Below, piece by piece: positions 1-11,417 of a stretch of 64,000 bases of DNA. Where the stretch lies: positions 1 through 64,000 of the forward strand of contig JAOTOM010003862.1 of assembly GCA_034440615.1 (NCBI GenBank). Reading direction: 5' to 3'. Every line of letters starts with the position of its first letter. Within the stretch, counting starts at the first letter, position 1. The notes beneath the pieces are model-generated. The model saw only the letters and a program-made list of their open reading frames with translations, ran no database searches and was not told where the DNA came from. The position numbers and the translations under genes are program-made. The stretch is from Ashinkailepas kermadecensis. Lineage: Eukaryota; Arthropoda; Thecostraca; Neolepadidae.

Positions 1-230
1 GATATAAGAGGCCACCCTTAAAATGGGCAAAGATATAATCAAAACGCAGAACAGGAGGCTCCGAAGACGTGAGAGGAGGCCCCTAATTTGAAAAAGAAAG
101 CCTCTAGAAGAGAAAAGGAGGTCCCTGCCGGACTCGAGAGGAGTCCCTCGAGATCGAGTAGGAGGTTTCCAGGGCCGAATGAAGCCCCGACGACCGGAAG
201 GAATTCCCAGGAAATGAGAGAAGGCACTTA
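1..230 (-). repeat. Fragment of GGCCTCC-rich degenerate repeat family
   Basis: The reverse complement of this stretch closely matches about 58.0-58.2 kb on the + strand. Both carry the same succession of GGGGCCTCCT-type blocks every 30-40 bases and the same phrase reading TTTGCCCATTTTAAGGGTGG. Both also have a similar open frame, so the similarity spans the whole segment. It is therefore a second copy of the family at 57.6-59.3 kb, cut by the window edge. The open frame on the minus strand is a by-product of the repeat. Confidence 0.7.
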
Positions 231-953
231 ACACGCGCCCTGGAGGGCCTCTGAAAATTACGCGCACTGGAGGGGGGCGGATTCCGCCCCCTAAGATCTC
301 GGCTCCTAGTGAAGCTAGAGGAAATAAATTCGCAAAGTGGATTGGTACGGTACTGAACTCTTTTGTGTGTAAATTTCATGACCTTAGGTCAATATCTTCA
401 AAGTCAGATGAGGTCAAATTTGCAAACTTTTCTAGTATTGCGTGGCTTGGTTTGTCATCGTTATGGATCGCTGTGATTGTATTTAAATGCTCCAAAATTG
501 GCAACAATGATGTTTTGGACATTACTAATGATGCAATGCAGATGCTGGACCCAACATTTCACCTCAGGTCACCTATATAGCACCACTTTATCAGGTCAGT
601 TACCTGATCCAGTTACCGAAGCCAGTTACCTGATCCAGCCCGCCCGACTGCTCCGTCGGGCAGCTCGGAGCAATCGGCTTCGTGAAGAAAGGAGTGAAGT
701 ACATGAATAAAGTATGGAAACGCAATGACAAACAGTACAAATGACAAACCGTAGCGCATTTATGACAACATTCCAGTTGATCAAGTTTAGTTCCATTAAC
801 CTGTCATGAACTTGACCTGACTTGACCTCGGTGACCTAACATGATCTTGAAACTATATAGCATATCAATATACATCAAACAAGTCGCTAGTGTTGCAAAG
901 AACACTTCCCTTTTGCGAATATACGGGAAGCACATCAGCGCCGTTTTTGACGT
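231..953 (+). repeat. Interspersed repeat, copy 1 (AGGTCA-rich)
   Basis: The segment is collinear with 26537-27308. Both start at ACACGCGCCCTGGAGGGCCT, pass through a block dense in TGACCT/AGGTCA half-sites and a CGGGCAGC-type GC patch, and end near ATATACGGGAAGC. No transposase or reverse transcriptase frame is present, so this looks like a non-autonomous mobile element of about 0.75 kb. The short open frames inside it are not conserved as proteins between the two copies. Confidence 0.75.
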
Positions 954-2488
954 CCGTGAAGATGGCAGGAGTTCGATATTCACATTCAGCAGAAATCGAC
1001 GACCCCTTCGATTTCGCCCAAACTCGGTGAGACGGTAGTACCAAGGTCCCTGACCCACCATGCAGACGCATTCCACGGGGCATCGAATGGTTTGACTTCC
1101 AGAGGTCAGCATAGGTCAACAATCCAATAATGTCGGAATGCCTACGTTATATAGCTCATTCGATCCGCAACGACACGCTGATTCCGAAACTGCTATAATT
1201 TACCCCATAGCACAAACAGTTAATGAGTTATAACCAATTATGTCATTTTGTTACTCACAGCATTGCTTCCCACACATTCCCATGCATTATTAACATTCCC
1301 ATTCCGGGAATGTGTATGCAATACACATAGTCGTAACGCCAATAACGTGGGCAGTCCAACGGTGGCACTAGAATCATTGACGTCCGTCTAATTCCGGAGA
1401 TATATCAAAATATGTTCCGATAAAATCAACTTTGGACCTAATGGTTAATTTCCCATAGGGTTCAGCATGACTAACGTCGTGCATGATATTGGCGTCATAA
1501 TTCCGAATATCAATATGTTCCGATAAATCAGCTTTGGACCTAATGGTTAGTTTCCCATAGGGTTTAGCATGGGACCCGGCGGGACTGGAAATCGCGACCC
1601 CTTCGATTCTTGGTTAAATCGCCACAAACGTATGCAATACCAAAACACGTCGACAACTCACGCCGTTTCCCGGGGCATCGAAAGATGTGACCTACAGAGG
1701 TCAACGAGTTCCAGTTCGATATTCGACTTTGACCTATATGTGAGGATGGAGCATGTGACTGTCATTAGTTGGCATGCCCAAGTCGTAATGGAAGAAAGCA
1801 AATTAATAACGCTTCAAATCTAAAGCGAAATTTCAACGTTCAATGAGCCATGTGACCTTGCCAGGTCAGAGGTCATGTCAGGTCAAACCGTTCACATGAT
1901 GGAATATGTACAAAAGACACAACGTTTTAACACCAGTAACGTGGACAGTCCAACGGTGGCACTAGAATCATTGGCGTCCGATTAATTCCGGAGATATATC
2001 AAAATATGTTCCGATAAAATCAGCTTTGGACCTAATGGTTAGTTTCCCATAGGGTTTAGCATGGGACCCGGCGGGACTGGAAATCGCGACCCCTTCGATT
2101 TTGGTTTAAATCGCCACAAACGTATACAATAACAAAACACGTCGACAACTCACGTCGTTTCCCGGGGCATCGAAAGATGTGACCTCCAGAGGTCAACGAG
2201 TTCCAGTTCGATATTCGACTTTAACCTATATGTGAGGATGGAGCATGTGACTGTCATTAGTTGGCATGCCCAAGTCGTTATGGAAGAAAGCCGGTTAATT
2301 ATGCTTCAAATCTAAATCGAAAGTTCAATGGTCAAGGAGCCATGTGACCTTGCCAGGTCAGGGGTCATGTCATGTCAAGCCGTTCACATGATGAAATGTG
2401 TATAAAAGACAAATGGGTGTAACGCCAATCACGTGGGCAGTCCAACGGTGCCATCAGAATCATTGACCTCCCATTAATTCCGGAGATA
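954..2488 (+). repeat. ~490-bp tandem repeat family, array A
   Basis: Monomers of about 490 bp start near 1337 and 1933, with a third broken off near 2422. Each contains TCCAACGGTGGCACTAGAATC, a block beginning GGACCTAATGGTTA and an AGGTCAACGAGTTCCAGTTC block. A shorter divergent relative lies at about 960-1130. The first monomer has an extra internal duplication (1377-1480 against 1495-1560). The same family reappears at 9817-10756, on the other side of the satellite. The 84-codon open frame in each copy is repeat sequence, not a recognised protein. Confidence 0.8.
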
Positions 2489-2493
2489 TGTCA

Positions 2494-2546
2494 ATATATA
2501 TATATATATGTATGTATGTATGTATGTATGCATGTATGTATGTATG

Positions 2547-2622
<76 letters not shown>
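2494..2622. repeat. (TA)n / (TATG)n microsatellite
   Basis: About 130 bp of TA dinucleotides with an internal TATG tetranucleotide stretch. It truncates the third monomer of the preceding ~490-bp repeat array. Confidence 0.95.
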
Positions 2623-3165
2623 GGGCAGGGGATGAGATATGGAAATATGCACTGCGAAGCCGATCAATGGCCCCTACTTTCCAACACTGCAGCAAACACG
2701 GGCAGACCAGAGGCAACACTGGCGTCTATCTGCATAGGCTTACATTACTGCACCGACCACCCGACTGTGTGTCTAGGTGTCGCCTAATGCTCCATTTGCT
2801 GGGTCAATAAAGGAATATCTACATGGCAAAAGTTCGCGTGATAGCTGCTTCGATTGCAGCGATCGCACGTCAGTTACAACTTACGACAGACATATAATGA
2901 TATTCATAACGGTGTATTCATTCTGACTGGGTTTGTTATTCATATACGCATTGACACGGGCACTGGTTGACATCGCTCACGCCCGCACAGCGCAGCTGCA
3001 GCAGATGTCAGTGCAGTTAGATGAATATCACTTGTGGACACACGAACAAGTCATTCACCACTGGCGCGGTTGCCGGCTACGCCACTCAATGACGCACCAA
3101 CCGGACGTCTTCCACGCGGCCACCAAAATCGCACAGCCCTGGAGTCCGCGGGCGCACAGCTTGCT

Positions 3166-3369
3166 TCACGTGGAAATCTTGTTGGCCTTGATGAGCTCGA
3201 TCAGCTTCTTGTTGATGTCTGCGCAGATCTTGAGCGACTGGTCGCGGATGGGCTCGTACTCGGCCAGTGCATGCCGGTCGGCCACCGTCTTGCGCATCTG
3301 GAAGTTGTTACCGTCGCCGGTAGCCAACTTACGCTACAGCGTCGCTAGCTTCGCGAAGGTCTCATCGCT
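3166..3369 (-). CDS. Possible terminal coding exon, unknown protein, one in-frame TAG
   Basis: Reading the minus strand, a CCCGGCAG acceptor at 3370-3371 is followed by 67 codons and a TGA. The inferred peptide is charged and helical in character, containing RKTVADRHALAEYEPIRDQS and ending LIELIKANKIST. Codon use is GC-rich at third positions, unlike the surrounding repeats, which argues for real or recently real coding sequence. A TAG interrupts it 12 codons in. Either the exon is broken, or it starts just after that TAG, which itself supplies an AG acceptor in the same phase. I do not recognise the family. No convincing upstream exons were assembled, although GC-rich sequence at 4.15-4.45 kb could contain one. 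Confidence 0.4.
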
Positions 3370-5184
3370 CTGCCGGGCACACAGGGATACGGTCAGCAGC
3401 GCCGCATTATCGAACCGGCAATGAACACGCGCCGTGTGTCCAGTGGCCACGAGGCGACATAGACACCGCCTTCACTCCGTCTGGGCGCGGCACAGAATGT
3501 TGACGTGCTGTGCACACGCTGCGCACCACCAGTAAGAACGCCGGGTAGAACAAACGTCCCCGAATTTATCAGCGATGTAATTGTTGAAATTCCCTCGAGA
3601 TAAGACACAAAATATTGCACCAGATCCTGCATAGAAAGTATGCATACAAATCCATAGATCGCGAGAAAAAAAAATATGCTGCCCAATGCTACTAAAATAC
3701 AATTTTTGAACTTTTACATAGACACCTGTTGGGTCTCAAGCCACGCAAATGACACAGGCGGCTGGCACCAAGTAAGATGGTCAGACACAGCCTTGGTCTA
3801 TCAACTGCAGGCGGTGGCTGGCTGTACACAGGCCCAGTACGGGAAGGTGCTCGCAATGTCCTCACAAGACCGGGCAACGCGAGCGGGACTGCAGCAGCAA
3901 CGACCCATCAGCCAGTACCGTCAAACGCGAGCGAACGGCACTGCAACTGCTATGAGTCCGGCGTTTGGCGGCACTGACATGAGCTGGTGATGAGCCTGTT
4001 GTGTTCGGTGAGAGTCCTCGGGATGTCGCAGAGCCCTCGCACCTCGTCCCTACCCAATACTGCAGATCCCTGCTCAGCACCGTCCACTTGCCCGTCCCGA
4101 ACATGAGCTGGGAGCAGCCAGCCGTATCGACCCGGAGGTTTGACTTTTTTAGCGTGCTATATGTCTGGCGAACTCGAACGGGGCCAGCTCTGTGACCGGA
4201 ATCAGCTTGTCCGTGATATCACGAACTTTGCGCTCGTTCGCAGCTCGCCAGCTGGGCACACTTTCGCTGAGAGCGCGCAACCGGATGCGGCGTGTTCAGC
4301 AGGACAGCATCGAGCTCAGGTCCGGCGGGCAGGACTGCCGCCTGGACTTCGGCAGTTTGCGCTGGAGCCGCACGCAGACGCATACCGCGGCTGATTCCTC
4401 TACGGCGCCGCGTCCCAAACGAAGGCGACAGGCGAGCCTGGTTTGCCACATCGTTCGGCGCAACGACTAGCAGATCGCCCGAAACAGACTAGCATGCACC
4501 CGTCACGGGTGACTGATGATTCGGTGGAGAGTGCACGCATGTTCGTCCGCTCCAGTTGAGCGCAGCACAGCCAAGCTCACATGGTTCGTGTTCTGCAACA
4601 TGCATTCAGATGCAACCATCCCAACGTATGCAAATGTAATGCTCATACTGTGTGACCTGATCGGGACCAGTGATACCCAACCAATGGGCCTACACCAACC
4701 CGAAGACAACAAGCAACAAGTAAATAAGTACAATCTCCGATTTATCATGCACCATGTGATATTTGGAGGGCAATGCGTCTTGGCCACATCTTACCAGGTT
4801 AAGCCGGACGATTTTCATCCCGCCCTCCATCGCAAAGAACTCGGCATATCACACACGTTAAGCTCTGAACTTTGTATCATTAGGCTGTCGTATTAACCTG
4901 AGACCCGCCGGTCTGGTTATATCCAGCGGCCATATCCATACCACTTTCGTCATGCATTACCATCCCGTAGGCGTCTATTGGCGCTAAATAATCTACCATG
5001 GTCGATGCGCCCTAAAACCCTAATCACACACACCGTAAGCGGCCACTGATATCTGCAGACAGGCAATGGTCTGCGACACTGCACTCAGTGTTCACATTCT
5101 GTCCAAGAATGAGATCGCAATATTACAATACAATGCAGCATAAGATAAGTCATAACACTTTGAGTCATGCACAATAAACATGGT
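3370..5184. other. No firm feature
   Basis: Mixed sequence with a GC-rich, possibly exonic patch at about 4150-4450. It is readable for some 25 codons on either strand (the minus strand gives NERKVRDITDKLIPVTELA), but no frame has both good splice sites and freedom from stops. Nothing else is recognisable. Confidence 0.4.
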
Positions 5185-5356
5185 CTAAGAAAGTGACATT
5201 GTCGCCATTGAAATATAAGAGTATGTAGTCAATGCGGTTGCCGCCGACGCTGTACCTGCGCCTAGTGCGGCGGGCTTTGCTTCGTCTCGGTCAGCAGGAC
5301 GAGGAGTCCAGTGCTCACCCTCAGATGCACCCAGCTCCTCGGACGACACCGAACTT
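5185..5356 (-). CDS. Possible minus-strand terminal exon
   Basis: On the minus strand a strong 3' splice site (TTTGTCGTGTTTTCGCAG, ending at 5357) precedes 56 codons closed by TAG at 5185-5187. The peptide is Ser/Glu/Ala-rich, starts SSVSSEELGASEGEHW, and looks disordered. No family is recognised. The case rests on the acceptor quality and the GC-rich body only, and I found no matching upstream exon. Spurious occurrence remains quite possible. Confidence 0.25.
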
Positions 5357-5940
5357 CTGCGAAAACACGACAAATTATCTCGATATTTTTGTCTTATTTT
5401 ACGTCACATAGACTTGTGGCATAAGAGCAAAACAATCCTTTAATGGCTTATTCAGTCCCGTTTGGCTCCAATTCAATTTGTTGCAAACTATTGCGGGCAA
5501 GGACTTAAGCCAAGGGAGTTTTATTTGAACCATAGTGCAATAAATATGCACGTGAAGCCACCCTGCCATTCTCCCCTGTAATGTCTTATAATCTGTAGGA
5601 AGTGGCTTCGGAAACTAATTAGGCAGAACTGTGGCGTATAGATGACAATTCAGCACAACTAGAGATGCAGAAATAATATGCTAATCGATCACATTTTGTT
5701 CGGGCAAATAATATGGGGCGCTTTCATGAAGGATTATTGCGCAAAATACTTCACAACATTTTAAAACATTCTCAGCATGTACTAAAAGCAAAAAATGATT
5801 GCTTCAGACAACCTCACCAACAATCAATAAATGAAAACGCATTCGATGCATTCAGGAAATATTTGCAGGTGGAAATCTTCAATGAGATCAATTCACACAA
5901 TGAATGCCTAACCTGCAGGATATGTCTGGCATAGACTGGG
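5357..5940. other. No recognisable feature
   Basis: AT-rich unique sequence between the possible minus-strand exon and the satellite. The 73-codon open frame here has no family signature. Confidence 0.5.
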
Positions 5941-7105
5941 CCAGCGAGCGATAGACGGCCTCTAGAGCGAGTGATAGACGGCCGTCTAGAGCGAGTGATA
6001 GACGGCCGCCTAGAGCGAGTGATAGACGGCCGCCTAGAGCGAGTGATAGACGGCCGTCTAGAGCGAGCGATAGACGGCCTCTAGAGCGAGCGATAGACGG
6101 CCTCTAGAGCGAGCGATAGACGGCCGTCTAGAGCGAGTGATAGACGGCCTCTAGAGCGAGCGATAGACGGCCTCTAGAGCGAGCGATAGACGGCCTCTAG
6201 AGCGAGCGATAGACGGCCGTCTAGAGCGAGTGACAGACGGCCTCTAGAGCGAGCGATAGACGGCCTCTAGAGCGAGTGATAGACGGCCGTCTAGAGCGAG
6301 TGATAGACGGCCTCTAGAGCGAGCGATAGACGGCCGTCTAGAGCGAGCGATAGACGGCCGCCTAGAGCGAGTGATAGACGGCCGCCTAGAGCGAGCGATA
6401 GACGGCCGTCTAGAGCGAGTGATAGACGGCCTCTAGAGCGAGTGATAGACGGCCGCCTAGAGCGAGCGATAGACGGCCGCCTAGAGCGAGCGATAGACGG
6501 CCGCCTAGAGCGAGTGATAGACGGCCGCCTAGAGCGAGTGATAGACGGCCTCTAGAGCGAGCGATAGACGGCCGTCTAGAGCGAGCGATAGACGGCCGTC
6601 TAGAGCGAGCGATAGACGGCCGCCTAGAGCGAGCGATAGACGGCCGCCTAGAGCGAGTGATAGACGGCCTCTAGAGCGAGTGATAGACGGCCTCTAGAGC
6701 GAGCGATAGACGGCCTCTAGAGCGAGTGATAGACGGCCGTCTAGAGCGAGTGATAGACGGCCTCTAGAGCGAGTGATAGACGGCCGCCTAGAGCGAGCGA
6801 TAGACGGCCGCCTAGAGCGAGTGATAGACGGCCGCCTAGAGCGAGTGATAGACGGCCTCTAGAGCGAGCGATAGACGGCCGTCTAGAGCGAGTGATAGAC
6901 GGCCGCCTAGAGCGAGCGATAGACGGCCGTCTAGAGCGAGCGATAGACGGCCGTCTAGAGCGAGCGATAGACGGCCGCCTAGAGCGAGCGATAGACGGCC
7001 GTCTAGAGCGAGCGATAGACGGCCGTCTAGAGCGAGTGATAGACGGCCGCCTAGAGCGAGTGATAGACGGCCTCTAGAGCGAGCGATAGACGGCCGTCTA
7101 GAGCG
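5941..7105 (+). repeat. 23/24-bp satellite (about 49 copies)
   Basis: Tandem units of GAGCGAGCGATAGACGGCC followed by TCTA, GTCTA or GCCTA, giving 23- and 24-bp variants mixed without a clear higher-order pattern. CGAGCG alternates with CGAGTG. The unit contains the near-palindrome GGCCGTCTAGA. Where 24-bp units predominate, both strands stay open in some frames, producing spurious 60-90 codon frames. Confidence 0.97.
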
Positions 7106-7860
7106 CATCCATAGATCATAGTCCTATAGATCATAGTCCTATAGATCATAGTCCTATAGATCATAGTCCTATAGATCATAGTCCGATGGATCATAGTCCT
7201 ATAGATCATAGTCATATAGATCATAGTCCTATAGATCATAGTCCTATAGATCATAGTCCTATAGATCATAGTCCTAGTCCTATAGATCATAGTCCTAATC
7301 CTATAGATCATAGTCCTAGTCCTATAGATCATAGTCCTAGTCCTATAGATCATAGTCCTAGTCCTATAGATCATAGTCCTAGTCCTATAGATCATAGTCC
7401 TAGTCCTATAGATCATAGTCCTAGTCCTATAGATCATAGTCATATAGATCATAGTCCTATAGATCATAGTCCTATAGATCATAGTCCTATAGATCATAGT
7501 CCTAGTCCTATAGATCATAGTCCTAATCCTATAGATCATAGTCCTAGTCCTATAGATCATAGTCCTAGTCCTATAGATCATAGTCCTAGTCCTATAGATC
7601 ATAGTCCTAGTCCTATAGATCATAGTCCTAGTCCTATAGATCATAGTCCTAGTCCTATAGATCATAGTCCTATAGATCATAGTCCTAGTCCTATAGATCA
7701 TAGTCCTAGTCCTATAGATCATAGTCCTAGTCCTATAGATCATAGTCCTATAGATCATAGTCCTAGTCCTATAGATCATAGTCCTAGTCCTATAGATCAT
7801 AGTCCTAGTCATAGTCCTATAAATCATAGTCCTAGTCCTAGTCCTATAGATCATGGTCCT
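7106..7860 (+). repeat. 15-bp / 21-bp satellite (ATAGATCATAGTCCT)
   Basis: The array switches abruptly after 7105 from the 23/24-bp unit to ATAGATCATAGTCCT. It then acquires an extra AGTCCT hexamer, giving 21-bp units. A block of several hundred bases appears duplicated (compare 7200-7440 with 7440-7680, each having the CATATAGATC variant followed by the CCTAATCC variant). Confidence 0.97.
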
Positions 7861-9815
7861 AGTCCTAGTCCTAGTCCTAGTCCTAGTCCTAGTCCTAGTC
7901 CTAGTCCTAGTCCTAGTCCTAGTCCTAGTCCTAGTCCTAGTCCTAGTCCTAGTCCTAGTCCTAGTCCTAGTCCTAGTCCTAGTCCTAGTCCTAGTCCTAG
8001 TCCTAGTCCTAGTCCTAGTCCTAGTCCTAGTCATATTCCTATTCCTATTCCTATTCCTAGTCATAGTCCTAGTCCTAGTCCTAGTCCTAGTCCTAGTCCT
8101 AGTCCTAGTCCTAGTCCTAGTCCTAGTCCTAGTCCTAGTCCTAGCCCTAGTCCTAGTCCTAGCCCTAGCCCTAGTCCTAGTCCTAGTCCTAGTCCTAGTC
8201 CTAGTCCTAGTCATAGTCCTCGTCCTAGTCCTAGTCCTAGTCCTAGTCCTAGTCCTAGTCCTAGTCCTAGTCCTAGTCATAGTCATAGTCATAGTCATAG
8301 TCCTAGTCCTAGTCCTAGTCCTAGTCCTAGTCCTAGTCCTAGTCCTAGTCCTAGTCCTAGTCCTAGTCCTAGTCCTAATCCTAGTCCTAGTACTAGTCCT
8401 AGTCCTAGTACTAGTCCTAGTCCTAGTCTAGTCCTAGTCCTAGTCCTAGTCCTAGTCCTAGTCCTAGTCCTAGTCCTAGTCCTAGTCCTAGTCCTAGTCC
8501 TAGTCCTAGTCCTAGTCCTAGTCCTAGTCCTAGTCCTAGTCCTAGTCCTAGTCCTAGTCCTAGTCCTAGTCCTAGTCCTAGTCCTAGTCCTAGTCCTAGT
8601 CCTAGTCCTAGTCCTAGTCTAGTCCTAGTCCTAGTCCTAGTCCTAGTCCTAGTCCTAGTCCTAGTCCTAGTCCTAGTCCTAGTCCTAGTCCTAGTCCTAG
8701 TCCTAGTCCTAGTCCTAGTCCTAGTCCTAGTCCTAGTCCTAGTCCTAGTCCTAGTCCTAGTCATAGTCATAGTCCTAGTCCTAGTCCTAGTCCTAGTCCT
8801 AGTCCTAGTCCTAGTCCTAGTCCTAGTCCTAGTCCTATTCCTAGTCCTAGTCCTAGTCCTAGTCCTAGTCCTAGTCCTAGTCCTAGTCCCTAGTCCTAGT
8901 CCTAGTCCTAGTCCTAGTCATAGTCCTAGTCCTAGTCCTAGTCCTAGTCATAGTCCTAGTCATAGTCCTAGTCCTAGTCCTAGTCCTAGTCCTAGTCCTA
9001 GTCCTAGTCCTAGTCATAGTCATAGTCCTAGTCCTAGTCCTAGTCCTATAGATCATAGTCCTAGTCCTAGTCCTAGTCCTAGTCCTATAGATCATAGTCC
9101 TAGTCCTAGTCCTAGTCCTAGTCCTATAGATCATAGTCCTAGTCCTAGTCCTAGTCCTAGTCCTATAGATCATAGTCCTAGTCCTAGTCATAGTCATATA
9201 GATCATAGTCCTAGTCCTAGTCCTAGTCCTATAGATCATAGTCCTAGTCCTATAGATCATAGTCCTAGTCCTAGTCATAGTCATATAGATCATAGTCCTA
9301 GTCCTAGTCCTAGTCCTATAGATCATAGTCCTAGTCCTAGTCCTAGTCCTAGTCCTAGTCATAGTCCTAGTCATAGTCCTAGTCCTAGTCCTAGTCCTAG
9401 TCCTAGTCCTAGTCCTAGTCCTAGTCATAGTCATAGTCCTAGTCCTAGTCCTAGTCCTATAGATCATAGTCCTAGTCCTAGTCCTAGTCCTAGTCCTATA
9501 GATCATAGTCCTAGTCCTAGTCCTAGTCCTAGTCCTATAGATCATAGTCCTAGTCCTAGTCCTAGTCCTAGTCCTATAGATCATAGTCCTAGTCCTAGTC
9601 CTATAGATCATAGTCCTAGTCCTAGTCCTATATATCATAGTCCTAGTCCTAGTCATAGTCCTAGTCCTATAGATCATAGTCCTAGTCCTAGTCATAGTCA
9701 TATAGATCATAGTCCTAGTCCTAGTCCTAGTCCTATAGATCATAGTCCTAGTCCTAGTCCTAGTCCTAGTCCTAGTCCTAGTCCTAGTCCTAGTCCTAGT
9801 CCTAGTCCTAGTCCG
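7861..9815 (+). repeat. (CCTAGT)n hexamer satellite with interspersed ATAGATCAT units
   Basis: Nearly pure CCTAGT from 7861 to about 9040, with scattered CATAGT, CCTATT and CCTAAT variants and two single-unit slips near 8430 and 8617. From about 9040 the ATAGATCAT module returns at intervals, and two blocks (about 8930-9170 and 9350-9590) are near duplicates. The array ends sharply at 9815, where the ~490-bp repeat family resumes. Long Ser-Pro, Leu-Val and Thr-Arg frames here are artefacts of the hexamer. Confidence 0.97.
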
Positions 9816-9816
9816 A

Positions 9817-10756
9817 TAATGAGTTATAACCACTTATGTCATTTTGTTACTCACAGCATTGCTTCCCACACATTCCCATGCATTATTCACATTCCCATTC
9901 CGGGAATGTGTATGCAATACACATAGTCGTAACGCCAATAACGTGGGCAGTCCAACGGTGGCACTAGAATCATTGACGTCCGTTTAATTCCGGAAATATA
10001 TCAAAATATGTTCCGATAAAATCAGTTTTGGACCTAATGGTTAATTTCCCATAGGGTTTAGCATGGGACCCGGCGGAACTGGAAATCGCGACCCCTTCGA
10101 TTCTTGGTTAAATCGCCACAAACGTATGCAATACCAAAACACGTCGACAACTCACGCCGTTTCCCGGGGCATCGAAAGATGTGACCTACAGAGGTCAACG
10201 AGTTCCAGTTCGATATTCGACTTTGACCTATATGTGAGGATGGAGCATGTGACTGTCATTAGTTGGCATGCCCAAGTCGTAATGGAAGAAAGCAGGTTAA
10301 TTACGCTTCAAATCTAAATCGAAAGTTCAATGGTCAAGGAGCCATGTGACCTTGCCAGGTCAGAGGTCATGTCATGTCAAGCCGTTCACATGATGGAAGG
10401 TGTACAAAAGGCACAAAGTTTTAACACCAATAACATGGACAGTCAAACGGTGACACTAGAATCATTGGCGTCCGATTAATTCCGGAGATATATCAAACTA
10501 TGTTCCGATAAAATCAGTTTTGGACCTAATGGTTAATTTCCCATAGGGTTTAGCATGAGACCCGGCGGAACTGGAAATCGCGACCCCTTCGATTCTTGGT
10601 TAAATCGCCACAAACGTATGCAATACCAAAACACGTCGACAACTCACACCGTTTCCCGGGGCATCGAAAGATGTGACCTACAGAGGTCAACGAGTTCCAG
10701 TTCGATATTCGACTTTGACCTATATGTGAGGATGGAGCATGTGGCTGTCATTAGTA
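9817..10756 (+). repeat. ~490-bp tandem repeat family, array B
   Basis: Collinear with 1212 onward, starting at AATGAGTTATAACCACTTATG. It contains one complete monomer (about 9932-10428) and a second cut off near 10756. Similarity to array A includes the AGGTCA blocks and the CCCATAGGGTTTAGCATG block. Confidence 0.85.
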
Positions 10757-10776
10757 ATGCGTATTTTCACACATTT

Positions 10777-11417
10777 TTATATGGGCAATTTACGACCCGA
10801 GGCAGAGATGAGTAACACGTTTTTCTTCTGATCGATCGGTTTGACTAGGTTTGGATCGCATAGGGTCAGGAAATGTATGTCAACAAAAGAGAATTGCGCG
10901 CCGGTAACTAGAAGTGATCGAAAGGGTTGGGAGCCAATACATATGTTTACGAAGGGGAAATTTTCACTTACCTGGCAGACGGAAGCTTGCTGTTCGGACA
11001 CGATCGGTGAGTCGGTCTGGGACCTCTCTAATTTTCCTAATTTCACGGCTGCGGGGGCTGGGGATGAGACATCTCATAAGCCCTTTTTCGATACATGCGC
11101 TGTATGTGTCCTGGGAAACTACAAAAATGACAGATTGGTCTACCTTCCGCCGTCCATCGGTACGAGTTACGAGGGGAGTTCGGTGCTGTGGGCGTTCTTC
11201 CGGGGCTCTGATATCGGTCGTTCAGTGGCGGAGCATACTGCCGGGATGGTCGCGATTGATACACGTGGGCGGTGCGAATTCCGGCGGTGGTTCCTCGGGG
11301 TGCCTCTGGTATTGCGTCGGCTGCTGTGATCTTACCTGCGGCGGCTGTGTGTGCTGCTGAGGGGCCTGTGCAACCTGATCCACTTGAGAGGCTAAATTTG
11401 AGACAATGTCCATTCAC
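10777..11417 (-). pseudogene. Decayed LTR-retrotransposon gag-protease fragment
   Basis: Minus strand. The first frame (11043-11417) is Pro/Arg/Ser-rich and ends with a zinc-knuckle relic, CHFCSFPGHIQRMY, in which the last cysteine of the CX2CX4HX4C pattern is replaced by Tyr. The overlapping next frame (10777-11046) contains VNICIGSQPFRSLLVTGAQF, which matches the flap and active site of a retropepsin-type aspartic protease. The catalytic Asp of the expected DTGA is Val, so the enzyme is dead. The order gag-knuckle, then a shifted frame, then protease is typical of Gypsy-like elements. No reverse transcriptase or LTRs are visible nearby. Confidence 0.6.

Noticed and set aside
7186..8622. 478-codon frame of Ser-Pro / Ile-Asp-His repeats
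   Set aside because: Pure consequence of the 6-, 15- and 21-bp satellite units, all multiples of three. The opposite strand and other frames are equally open.
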